Assembly: GCA_036346355.1 (NCBI GenBank)
Contig: JAYEVF010000031.1
Span: forward strand, 310,001-374,000
DNA length: 64,000 nucleotides
Direction: 5' to 3'
DNA from: Rhipidocladum racemiflorum
Taxonomy: Eukaryota; Streptophyta; Magnoliopsida; Poales; Poaceae
The notes under the pieces are model-generated. The model made no database searches, had not been told where the DNA came from, and saw only the letters and a list, made by a program, of their open reading frames with translations. Below are positions 1-9,541 of the stretch, in pieces; within the stretch, counting starts at the first letter, position 1, and each line of letters starts with the position of its first letter. Made by a program: the position numbers and the translations under genes.

Positions 1-1080
1 TCTAGGTCATGTGTCGGATAATTTTCCTCATGCGGCCTCAACTGCCTTGATGCATAAGCGACGACCTTTCCGTTCTGCATCAGCACACATCCGAGTCCTT
101 GGCGCGATGCGTCACAATAAATATCAAAGCTTTGATTAACATCCGGTAGAACTAACACCGGTGCTGATGTCAATCGCTTCTTCAGCTCTTGAAATCCTTT
201 CTCACATTCTGGCGTCCATGCAAACTTCTTCTCCTTTTTCAGCAATTGCGTAAGAGGTTTCGCAATTGTCGAAAAGCCTTCAATGAAACGGCGGTAGTAC
301 CCTGCCATTCCAAGGAAACTTCGGATCTGGGTCACAGTCTTTGGCTGCTCCCAATGTAACACAGCTTCTACCTTGCTTGGATCTACGGCGACTCCTTCTG
401 CGGTCATTACATGTCCGAGGAATTCTACCTTATCCTTCCAAAAATCACACTTGCTGAACTTGGCGAAAAGTTGCTGTTCCCTCAGCTTTTCTAAAACTCG
501 CCTTAAGTGTTCGGCATGTTCATCCTCCGTCTTGGAGTAGATTAGGATGTCATCTATGAACACGACGACAAACTTGTCCAAATACTCCATGAACACCTTA
601 TTCATCATATTCATGAAATATGCTGGCGCATTCGTCAGTCCAAAGGACATAATCAGAACTTCAGAATGTCCATATCTTGGCGAGAATGCAGTCTTCGAGA
701 TATCTTCCGATCGGATCTTCAATCGATGGTATCCCGATCTTAGATCAATCTTGGAGAAAACTCCGGCTCCTCTCAGCTGATCAAACAAATCATCAATCCT
801 GGGTAGCGGATACTTATTCTTCACGGTGACTTCATTGAGTGCACGGTAGTCAATGCACATCCTGAAACTCCCGTCCTTTTTCTTGACAAACAAAAGCTGG
901 TGCTCCCCATGGCGGCGAACTCGGTCGATAAATCCTTTCTCCATTAACTCTTCTAGCTGTTTCTTCATCTCTACCAACTCCTCGGTGGACATCCGATAGG
1001 GTCTCTTTGCTATCGGTCTTTGTACCAGTACAAGCTCTATCACAAACTCTACGCCCCTCGTCTCAAGCGGCATACTGTAG
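1..1080 (-). pseudogene. pol: A1 left: reverse transcriptase and start of RNase H (pol, partial)
   Basis: This is the polymerase part of pol, which copies element RNA into DNA in cytoplasmic particles. Reading the minus strand downward, it shows the conserved KKKDGSFRMCIDYRALNE block, FSKIDLRSGYHRL, the MSFGLTNAP stretch, and the catalytic FIDDILIYSK box (the Y/F-x-D-D motif) at about 526-556. It continues through the thumb (FLGMAGYYRR) and runs off the window before RNase H is complete. Between about 890 and 935 the frame slips and recovers. The two compensating indels fall at a CTGA and an AACTGG site relative to other copies. The rest of the domain is open. Confidence 0.85.
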
Positions 1081-1530
1081 ATCTTCAGAAAACATCTGGG
1101 TACTCATTCACTCTTTGAGACATCCTCTATGCAGATTGCCTTGGTACTGTTAACCATCAATCATCCATCTCTAATCAGAGTGGCTTGAAATTCCACTTTC
1201 TTCCCACACGGGCTCTCAATCGAGATAGTCCTTCGCCCACAATCCAATACGGCCTTATGCTTGGATAACCAGTCCATTCCCAAAATAACGTCTAAGGTCC
1301 GGGTCTCCAAAATTATAAGGTTTGCTAGGAACTCTATTCCATCTATTAGTATTCTCACCGGAACATCCTACTTTCGTTCGGAGTTCGAACCAGGGTTTGA
1401 ACTAAAAGCATGCACTTAAGTCTTGCAATCCCCAAATCATTTCTAGTAGCAAAGCCTTGCGAAACAAACGAATGCGAAGCTCGAGTCAAACAAAATCATT
1501 GCAGGTGCACGAGTTAACAAGTAACTTACC
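1081..1530 (-). pseudogene. pol: A1 left: retropepsin-like aspartic protease
   Basis: The protease cuts the Gag-Pol polyprotein. The C-terminal half is readable at 1161-1358 and holds ILGMDWLSKHKAVLDCG, the conserved element that follows the flap in Ty3/gypsy proteases. The active-site DSGAS of the family should lie near 1465-1495. In this copy it is scrambled by losses at CTGGAG and CAG relative to the intact A2 copy at about 23380-23400. The copy is non-functional as written. Confidence 0.7.
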
Positions 1531-2665
1531 CGATTTACGCCTCAGAGCATTCTGCAGGCATCGGCGGTGACATGGTTGACTCGGCCTCTCACCACTGGCC
1601 TGGGTGTGACTCCTGGTGCTTGCGCCCTAGGCTGGGTAGTTCCTAGATTGAAGCGAATCGTCACTCTCGCTGTCTTCTTTGGACAATCATGGCAAAGTGT
1701 CCTGGCTCGTTCGCTTGTAGCAGCGTCTCATCGTTTCCTTGCCGATCGCTCGAGCAGCGTTTCTAGCGAAGTGGGTCGCTAGTTACGATTGACAGTCTTG
1801 GTGCTGGTGACGGTGTCCTTGTAGCATTCTGTGGCTGGAATCAAAATTGATTTGGTGCAACTCTCAAACGCCGTTGCGTTCTGGCGTGATCCTTCTTTGT
1901 TGCATCCTGCGCTCTCTGTTCTCATCTAGTTCCTTGCGCTTGTCCTCAAGAATAAGCGCCTTATTCACTAATTCTTGGAAATCTGAAAGGTGTGGGTGAT
2001 CAGTCCTACTTGTAGTCCTGAGTTAAGTCCCTTCATGAAACGAGACTGCCTCGCTTTATCTGGTCGCTACATCCTCAAAGCGTAGAGTGCTAGCTGTGTG
2101 AACTTGTTCGGTAGTCGGCCACCCGGGCCGATTACCTTGCTTCAGTTGCTTTGAACTCCTCTTTCTTAAGGTCCATGATTCCTTCTGGCACGTGATAATC
2201 GATTTTAATGCAGCTGTGAACTCTTCCCAAGTGATATCTTGAGGGTTCTCTTGCGTGGCACGAAGTTCTCCCACCATTCGCCAATGTTCCTTCCAAGCGA
2301 TGAGAAGCGTAGAGTACCTTCTCATTTCCTATGCATTGAGCTATGTGTAGCTTCCTCTCAATTGACCTTAACCAATCATCGGCCTCCAATGGATTGGCAT
2401 TCCCAGGAAGAAAGTGGGTGGGTGAGTCCTCATGAACTCCGGCGATCTTGTATTCTGGCGTTGTCCCCGATTGACTTGATTAGCCGTGGCCTGAGCGGTG
2501 ACATGTTGCATTTGTTGCATCATAGCATGCATCAAGCGAGTCCGAGCAGCAAGAAATGCTCCAAAATTCTCGCATATCAATGGCGGTCTTTGGTGCTCCA
2601 TCATTGGGGTTTTCACTGGCGAGAACCGCTTCCATTACTTCCAAAGTTTCAGCGGTATTCACCAT
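1531..2665 (-). pseudogene. gag: A1 left: gag (capsid and nucleocapsid)
   Basis: Gag builds the particle that packages element RNA. The start ATG at 2663-2665 (MVNT...) is in the same position as in A4 and A5. Gag-domain stretches can be read in shifting frames: FGAFLAA and LMHAMMQQMQH near 2500-2570, then EADDWLRSIERKLHIAQCIG near 2330-2389. The zinc knuckle lies near 1690-1730. In this copy its first cysteine codon survives, but the following bases are rearranged. At least four frameshifts break the gene. From 2666 to about 2900 I see only untranslated sequence between gag and orf0. Confidence 0.75.
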
Positions 2666-2904
2666 CTGCCGATTTGTTCTAAGTTTTAGAGATGAGGGGA
2701 ATCAAGAATAGACAAGTAATATGGAACTTATGCGGGGCGAAAGGTGTAACTTTAAGGTCCAACTTTATTAACTAATGATATTAATAACTTGGTATGGTTT
2801 CTTACAATGCCTAAGGGCCTTGCAACACATACTGCACACTCAGCAAACAAGGAAAATCCAAATTGAACTATCACTGGAGTCTAACGCCTAAAGGGTGACT
2901 CTTT

Positions 2905-3672
2905 TTCTATGACGCGACTCGGTGAAGGAGTCTCACTATAGAACCTACGCTCACTCATCGAGAAAACCTTCACGGCCTGTGTACGGATGCCGCGGCATAG
3001 GCGCGAAACGATTGCCATGTCCAAAGAATCGTGTCATCTGTGGTAGTCGAAGAAGCGATGTCCTCATCGAGATCGACTCCTCCGGATCTGGCTCGTGTAG
3101 CTCGAGCATCGCTGGCTGTTCTCGTCCGTAAAGCCATCTCTAACTCTCCAATCCTTTGCAGAAGGTGGGACACATACTCTTGAGCTTCCCGCCATCTATT
3201 CTTCTCTGTCGTGATCTCCTTGCGGGCCTTCTGTAGCTCTTTGCTTGTATCATCGAGTACATCCTCCTGGGCGACAACAAATCGTGCCAACTGTGTAACC
3301 ATGGCATCCTCATCCTGAATCGCCTTCGGGTCAAGAAGGTTATTGCTGCGCGGGTGATAACGGAACACCGTGCTCTCCAACTCTCTAGCGTAGATACGGG
3401 TAATGTGCCGCATTGCTCATCGTGATACTTCTTGGATACCCATCTGCATTGTAGACCTCCTGGCAAAGGTCACGGTGTATCGGGCGATTGCCTGGGCCCT
3501 TCTTCCTAGCAGGTACCTCAATCTTCACGTCACAAGCCTTGATCAATCCCGCTTGTCTGATCACTTCCACTTGGTATTGGGGCTTCTCAAAATCTCCGAG
3601 AGTTTGTAGCATATGCCAAAGTTCTGCAGCGTGACCAACTCCCAGATCAACGTAGTTGAACTCTTCCTCCAT
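2905..3672 (-). pseudogene. A1 left: orf0, extra ORF between primer site and gag
   Basis: This ORF has the same sense as the element and lies upstream of gag, which most Ty3/gypsy elements lack. The ATG is at 3670-3672 (MEEEFNYVDLGVGHAAEL). The first about 90 residues are open to 3385. A frameshift then moves the reading into another frame (2970-3413) that contains a long Glu/Lys/Arg-rich stretch (SKELQKARKEITTEKNRW) likely to form a coiled coil. The tail is acidic and Ser/Thr-rich (DLDEDIASSTTT). The product is unknown. I recall an orf0 upstream of gag in the rice RIRE3/RIRE8 elements, which may be homologous. The equivalent ORFs in A2 and A4 keep the same order. Confidence 0.7.
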
Positions 3673-3871
3673 CTGTCACAAGAGTGCTTACGTAAGAACT
3701 CAAAATTTTCAAATCGTGACAAGTAAGGGAAAATTCAGCAAGAGACAAGAAAAGAGAGAAGGGGATAAGTCGAGATGTCATTTCTTGTCTTGACAAATTT
3801 TTAGCTTTAGAAAATAGGTTTTATCCTCACTACGACCATTCTAGCTTAGGGTTGAGCCTACGGTCAAGATG

Positions 3872-3882
3872 GCTCGATACCA
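3872..3882 (-). other. A1 primer-binding site (initiator tRNA-Met), altered
   Basis: Immediately inside the 5' LTR, the minus strand reads TGGTATCGAGC. The plant initiator tRNA-Met primer site is TGGTATCAGAGC, so one base of the CAG is missing. This is where minus-strand DNA synthesis would start. Confidence 0.8.
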
Positions 3883-3886
3883 CCTC

Positions 3887-6800
3887 TGTCGGGACCCGAA
3901 TTTGCAAATCCGGACCCTCTGTGTATTCAACACTAGTCCAGGAACGCGCTAGTGCACACAGTCTTAACATCGGTAAATATCACAATCATACCACTCGATA
4001 CTAATAAAGTACTTTTATTTAAATAACCAAACTGGTTACTCAACCTTATGGTCAAGTTACAATATACGCCTCGCAGGCGAATCTTATTAAGAGAGAAATA
4101 GTAGCAGCGGAAAATAAGATAACTCGTGGCGCCATCCAAGATACCACAGCAACTGACCGGGCTCGCTCTAAGTAGACGGATCCTCTTGGAGCTCCTCCTC
4201 CAAAGCGGGTGTAGTCTCCTCTTCAACTGTGTTGTAGGGTGGCAAGGGTGAGTACTTGGTACTCAAGAAGTCATGCACGAATGCAGGCTAATATACTATA
4301 TGCATGGCTTAATACAAAGGAATAGCTCAAGGTATATTTGCAGTAAACGACATTTGACAAGTAGTATAAGTAGATTCGAAAGCAGTAGAAACAAGTAAAG
4401 CATAAATAACTTTTCAAGAAGTTTAGTAAACATTTTTCCCATCCTAAACCACATTTCTAACATCATTGTCAATCCAACCCAACCTTTCAAGTCCAAGTTA
4501 TTTTTAAGAAAATCTAACCCTTGATCAGTAATTCCCGAGCGATGTCCAATACCATGACACGGCTATTCGAATAGATTCTACACTCTGCGAGAGGTTATGC
4601 ACTTTACCCACAAGATACAGTCAAACACCACAAAGGCGAGTTCCGTGAACAAAGTCTTTCTAAACTTCTAACAATACAAGTGGTCCTCCCGGTTATTGCA
4701 CACTAACCCTTCCTTAGCTAAGGCGAAGTCTAGGCCAATCAACCGTTAGATGGGTACCTGGCCTCACCCGAGACGCTCCCCGCACAACTTACACAAAGGG
4801 TGTAGTTGACCTCCTAAGGTCCACGCAGTGCGTTATTAGCAACTTAGTCAACTAGGTCCGTCCCATTACGGACATGTGGTTGCACGTTAGACCCAGTTCA
4901 AAGGCTTGCAAGGTTAAGTCCTTAGGGTGACCAGGGCAAGACTACCCAAAGAACCAAATCAACATCCCCAATGCCACAACCGGCCCACCTGATTACTCTT
5001 GCCACATGCCCCTGGCCGAAAACTATTTATCAAACCCAGTTGATTACCATGCACCACGTGCCATCAACATCACATGATACCTTTCCAAAACAGGTTCAAT
5101 ATATCATTAAGTCAATATTAGCATTTGATTGTCCAAAATCATGTCATGAGCACGAAAGTGTGTCTAAGCAAAGATACTACAACGGTCTAAAACCCATGTT
5201 GGCAATCTAATAATGTCCAACTAGTAATCCACAACTAGGGTGACAAGGGGTTATGGCACATACTTAAATAATCAAGGTGTCATACAGCAAATTGGTATTT
5301 ATCTAATCCCCCATATTTGAATAAAGTATTTTCTAATTGAACTAGCATGCAATGGGTTAAATCAAAATAGATTTCGAAATAGGATCAACATGGTCAAAGC
5401 ACAACTTGCCTTCAAAAAGTACTTGTTCTTGGTCTTGAGTTGGATCCTAAGTCAATACTTCTCCTTCGAATCCTTTCCGCACTTCAACGTCTACTCGTAA
5501 AGCGTGCAAATAGCAAATACACAAATAAACAATATGCAAAAAGTGTCCAAATATGCAAATAAAATCCATAAACAGAGAGAACATAATTTTATGAATTTTT
5601 AGAAACTGGAATCGTCAAATTCGGAGTTAAAACGCAAAAGTTATGATTATTTAAAGTTTAAATAATCAATTAAATAATTTTACAGAGAAAAACTTTAGTC
5701 CAAAAATTAAATAAAATTCATATTTAAGTAGATCTCAATTTTATACGAATTTAGAAATTTGAATCACTCAAATCGGAGTTGAAACGCAAAAGTTATAAGC
5801 GTTTGAAGTTTTGAAATTCAACTCAATTATTAAACCGAATTATTAAATCATTTTCTTTTCGGAAAATCATTTATTGCGTCAGCGAGGACACGTGGACCAA
5901 TCGGGTGACGACAGCGTGGCCTCGGGTCCACGGACCTGGCGCCGCGATCTCGGCTCGGTCCGCAGTGGGCTCGGCCCGCACTCGCGATCGGCCGACAGCG
6001 GTGGGCCCTCGACACGCGGGCCTCGCGTGTCATTACTACGACTGCCTAGCGTGGGCCAGCGGCCGCTGACGGCCAGGGCTTCCCGACATGTGGCGCAATC
6101 TCGACCGCTGATTTGAAAATCAACGGCCCAGATTAGATCTCGCTAACGCGCTTGGAAAACAACTCCATCGATCCGACCGTTCGATCTTGATCGGACGGTC
6201 AAGATCCAATCTATTGCTATGAGCGTGGTTCAATCTAATCCGTTGGATCTAGATCTAACGGTTGAGATTAGATCCGAGATTAACACGTGATTCTTTACCG
6301 TGGGTGGCGTGGACGAATCTGGACCGTGCGATGAAGATCCGACGCGGTGGAGAAGCTTCGGTCTGGCGATGTCCACGGGCGAACTCCGTGGCCGGCGTTG
6401 AGAACGAAGACCACACCGACGGCGTTTGGGCACGCTCGGCGAAGTGGGTGGTCTCTTGGTGCGTCTCGGCGGGGACTCGGATCTGGGCTCCTTCTCGGCG
6501 GAAGACGACGGACGGCGAAAACGGCGCAAACGCGGCGGACACCTCCTCCAACTACTGGCGAGCTCGTGCGGGCAAATGGCGGCGGCCAGCGAGATGGCTC
6601 GAGGACACGGTGCGCCGCGGAGGGCAACCTCGGGCGTGACCGGGCTTTAAATAGCCTCGGCGTTCGTGCGAGACGGAAAACTAATTCTCCACGGCCGGCG
6701 CGGCGGAGTCCAGCTTGACTCGGCGGAGATTTACGACGACGGCCGACCGCCCACGTGGCGTGATCAGCGGCCACGATCGCACTGGCGCGATCGGGTCGTC

Positions 6801-7261
6801 CGGTCTCGGCTCGAACCGATGCGATCCAATCCGATCAGTTGGATCTCGATCCGACGGCCGGAATCAACAGGTTAGGGTTGGGTTCGGCCAGGCTCGGTGG
6901 CTCTCGGTCGGACTCGAGTCGACTCGGGTGCGGCTCGATCGGATGAGCGATTGCAAACCCATTCGCATTTTCCAGCGATTTAATAATTAAAATAATTCCC
7001 GAAATTCATTTAATTCATTAAAAATAGCAAAATACTTTAAAAATTCGAGAAAAATTCGAAAATATTTTGGAACATTTTGGACTCAAATAAAATATTTCCA
7101 ACAAAATTTTATTTGAAAAATTAAATTCTTTAATTATTTCAAAATGGAATAAATTCAAATAAATTCCAAATAAATCCAAATAAATTCCAGAAAATTCCAA
7201 AATTCACCAAAGTGCCAAATCACACATGAATTTAAGAAAAGCAAAATTTTGGGGTGTTACA
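3887..7261 (-). repeat. Family A LTR shared by both A1 interiors (3.4 kb)
   Basis: Read on the minus strand, the LTR starts TGTAACACCCCAAAATTTTG and ends ...GGTCCCGACA, so it has canonical TG/CA ends. A primer-binding site lies beyond one end and a polypurine tract beyond the other. The outer thirds are AT-rich and closely shared with A2-A5. The middle (about 5875-6950) is GC-rich, differs between copies and carries imperfect palindromes of the CCGTTGGATC type (for example 6177-6198 and 6240-6261). Minus-strand transcription would start from the TATA-like site near 6650. Apparent ORFs in the GC-rich block overlap on both strands with no recognisable domain, so I treat them as chance. Confidence 0.9.
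6645..6654 (-). promoter_or_regulatory. Candidate TATA box of the family A LTR (A1)
   Basis: The minus strand reads CTATTTAAAG about 610 bp from the LTR's 5' end. The same element, with the same GCCGAGG flank, occurs in A3 (33602-33611) and A4 (43043-43052 and 52226-52235), and slightly changed in A2 and A5. Its conservation inside an otherwise variable GC-rich block supports a core promoter. Transcription has not been shown. Confidence 0.45.
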
Positions 7262-7263
7262 AA

Positions 7264-7272
7264 CCTCCCCTT
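7264..7272 (-). other. Polypurine tract, A1 right
   Basis: On the minus strand a run of purines (ending GGGGAGG) abuts the 3' LTR and would prime plus-strand DNA synthesis. The C-run seen on the plus strand is 4 here and in A4 but about 6-8 in A2 and A3, which may be real variation or homopolymer error. Confidence 0.75.
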
Positions 7273-7279
7273 AATAGAA

Positions 7280-8400
7280 TCTCGTCCACAGATTCGTGGC
7301 TTACTACTTAATAGGTTTGGAAACTCTTTCTTGAGATCCTCTTGGCTCCCAAGTCGCTTCGCTCTCTGCATGGTTGCTCCACTGAATTCTACAGAAACGG
7401 GTTGACTTGTTTCTAGTCTCTCGATCCATGGTGTCTAAAATCTTCACGGGATGCTCCTTGTGAGTCAAATCTTCTTGCAACTCGATTGACTCTAGCGGCG
7501 TCTGCTCTCGTGTACTCGGAGACACTTCTTCAACTGGGACACATGGAATACGTCATGTACTCCTGCTAACGATCGTGGCAACTCGGTGATAAGCAACTTC
7601 GCCTCTGCGGCTCAAAATCTTAAATGGTCCAACATAACTGAGTGCGAGTTTCCCTTTGGCATGGAACCTCTTAACTCCCCGAGAGGCGTAACTCGAGGTA
7701 TACAAAGTCTTACGGTTCAAAACTCAAATCCCGCGACGGTTGTCGACATAACTCTTCTGGCCGTGATTGTGCTATTTTCAACCTTTCCTAATCATGGCAA
7801 TCTGCTTCTTCACCTCTTGAAGAATATCAGGCCGAAGACACGGCGCTCGCGGTCTCATTCCAATTCAATGGCGTCCAGGTGGTCGACCATACAAAGGCCT
7901 CAAAAGGTGACATTTGTAAACTAGCCTGATAACTATTGTTGTAACTGAACTCGGCATACGGCAAACTCTTATCCCAAGAGGTAGCATAAGCCAATGCACA
8001 AGCTCTTAACATATCCTCCAGAATCTGGTTGACTCTTTCGGTCTGTCCATCCGTCTGTGGATGATAGGCTGTGCTGAAGTTCAAACGGGTTCCCATGGCT
8101 TCATGCAACTTATTCCAAAACCTTGAGGTAAATTGGGTACCTCTGTCCGATACAATCCTCTTTGGCACACCGTGCAAACAGACGATCTTGATCATGTACA
8201 ACTCTGCCAATTTATCCCCCGAGTAAGTGGTCTTCACGGGGATAAAATGGGCTACTTTGGTCAAGCGATCCACTATAACCCATATGGAGTCATAACCTCC
8301 TTGAGTCTTAGGCAAACCGGTAATGAAATCCATCCCGATTTCCTCCCACTTCCACTCAGGTATTTTCAGCGGCTATAGTAATCTTGCTGGTCTCTGATGC
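7280..8400 (-). pseudogene. pol: A1 right: integrase core, C-terminus and chromodomain
   Basis: Integrase inserts the DNA copy into the genome. The core is open at 7827-8333. It contains MDFITGLPKTQGGYDSIWV with the first catalytic Asp, VSDRGTQFTSRFW with the second, and PQTDGQTERVNQILEDM with the catalytic Glu. Downstream, in broken frames, are the GPY/F-like region (about 7560-7700) and a chromodomain-like end at 7304-7525 (FCRIQWSNHAESEATWE). The chromodomain probably guides insertion to H3K9-methylated chromatin, as in other chromoviruses. Two or three frameshifts separate the parts. Confidence 0.85.
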
Positions 8401-8414
8401 ATTGCCTTGACTTT

Positions 8415-9467
8415 CTAGCATACATCGCACAATGCAACATGCTCGGCAACTTCACGCTTCATGCTTGGCCACCAGAATCTTTCCTTCACATCCTGATACA
8501 TCTTGGCGCTTCCAGGATGAATTGAATACTTGGAGTCATGGGCTTCTTCCAAAATCAGTTGCTTTAACTCCTTCTTGTTAGGCACACAAATCCGATCCTT
8601 CATCCATAACGTGCCTTGCTCATCCAACTTGAATTCCTCTGCCTTGCCTTCTTCCTTGATGGACTTAATCCTGCGGATTTTGTCATCATCCTTCTGTCCT
8701 TCTCGGATCTGGTCCTCTAGGGTAGGCTTTACTTCTAATGCGGCCAAGAATCCGCTAGGTACCCACTCAATCTTCCTTCTATGGAAATCCTCACATAACT
8801 CATCCTGACTTGTGGCTAGCAACGTACTCACGGTATGGCTTTTCCGACTCAGAGCATCGGCTACTACGTTGGCCTTCCCGGGATGGTAATGGATTCCAAC
8901 ATTGTAGTCCTTGATTAACTCTAACCATCTCCTTTGCCTCATATTCAGATCCGACTGGGTGAATATGTACTTAAGGCTCTTATGATCCGTATATACTTCA
9001 CATCTGTTTCCAATCAGATAGTGACGCCATATCTTCAAAGCATGCACTACGGCAGCTAACTCTAGGTCATGTGTCGGATAATTTTCCTCATGCGGCCTCA
9101 ACTGCCTTGATGCATAAGCGACGACCTTTCCGTTCTGCATCAGCACACATCCGAGTCCTTGGCGCGATGCGTCACAATAAATATCAAAGCTTTGATTAAC
9201 ATCCGGTAGAACTAACACCGGTGCTGATGTCAATCGCTTCTTCAGCTCTTGAAATCCTTTCTCACATTCTGGCGTCCATGCAAACTTCTTCTCCTTTTTC
9301 AGCAATTGCGTAAGAGGTTTCGCAATTGTCGAAAAGCCTTCAATGAAACGGCGGTAGTACCCTGCCATTCCAAGGAAACTCCGGATCTGGGTCACAGTCT
9401 TCGGCTGCTCCCAATGTAACACAGCTTCTACCTTGCTTGGATCTACGGCGACTCCTTCTGCGGTCAT
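8415..9467 (-). CDS. pol: A1 right: RT thumb, RNase H and integrase zinc-binding domain
   Basis: This 350-residue open segment of pol starts in the RT thumb (SFLGMAGYYRRFIEGFS). It passes through RNase H (FDIYCDASRQGLGCVL with the first catalytic Asp, then YTDHKSLKYIF and VVADALSRKS). It ends in the integrase HHCC finger (EEAHDSKYSIHPGS ... CDVC). It is the 3' continuation of an RT whose 5' part is missing, because the sequence jumps into LTR DNA at 9540/9541. The ATG at 9467 is internal to the polyprotein and is not a true start. Confidence 0.85.
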   Translation of the reverse strand: MTAEGVAVDPSKVEAVLHWEQPKTVTQIRSFLGMAGYYRRFIEGFSTIAKPLTQLLKKEKKFAWTPECEKGFQELKKRLTSAPVLVLPDVNQSFDIYCDASRQGLGCVLMQNGKVVAYASRQLRPHEENYPTHDLELAAVVHALKIWRHYLIGNRCEVYTDHKSLKYIFTQSDLNMRQRRWLELIKDYNVGIHYHPGKANVVADALSRKSHTVSTLLATSQDELCEDFHRRKIEWVPSGFLAALEVKPTLEDQIREGQKDDDKIRRIKSIKEEGKAEEFKLDEQGTLWMKDRICVPNKKELKQLILEEAHDSKYSIHPGSAKMYQDVKERFWWPSMKREVAEHVALCDVC

Positions 9468-9535
9468 TACATGTCCGAGGAATTCTACCTTATCCTTCCA
9501 AAAATCACACTTGCTGAACTTGGCGAAAAGTTGCT

Positions 9536-9541
9536 GTTCCC
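9536..9541. other. Rearrangement junction, A1 pol to A-type LTR
   Basis: Up to TTCCC the sequence equals the RT of 1-540. From there it equals the interior of a family A LTR (compare 4437 onward). TTCCC is present in both parents (pol TGTTCCCTC; LTR TTTCCCATC). That suggests a microhomology join or a misassembly. Confidence 0.7.

Larger units (their letters stand above)
1..9540 (-). mobile_element. Family A element A1: Ty3/gypsy array with one shared LTR
   Basis: On the minus strand, a family A interior that leaves the window at base 1 (1-3886) meets an LTR (3887-7261). The LTR is followed directly by the polypurine tract and the 3' half of pol of another interior (7262-9540). The LTR is therefore the 5' LTR of the left interior and the 3' LTR of the right one. 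Bases 1-540 match 9061-9540 with only two differences that I see (321/9381 and 342/9402), giving a period of 9060 bp, which equals one LTR plus one interior. Unequal recombination between LTRs, a one-LTR circle, or an assembly artefact could each produce this. The family assignment rests on the RT, RNase H, integrase and chromodomain motifs. Confidence 0.85.

Noticed and set aside
2239..2682. A 147-codon plus-strand frame.
   Set aside because: It is antisense to A1 gag, whose domain motifs are on the minus strand.
5240..5830. AT-rich segments that might be scaffold attachment or satellite DNA.
   Set aside because: They are constant parts of the family A LTR present in every copy, not a separate tandem repeat.
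6230..6990. Several overlapping Arg/Ser/Pro-rich reading frames on both strands in the LTR GC-rich block, and the same at 18630-19860, 27790-28780, 32730-33710 and 42150-43280.
   Set aside because: They overlap in several frames, share no domain, and shift between copies; GC-rich sequence with few stops explains them.
8133..8378. Plus-strand frame repeated in several copies (also 57406-57630 and 44466-44900).
   Set aside because: It is a shadow of the integrase gene on the other strand and recurs because integrase is repeated.
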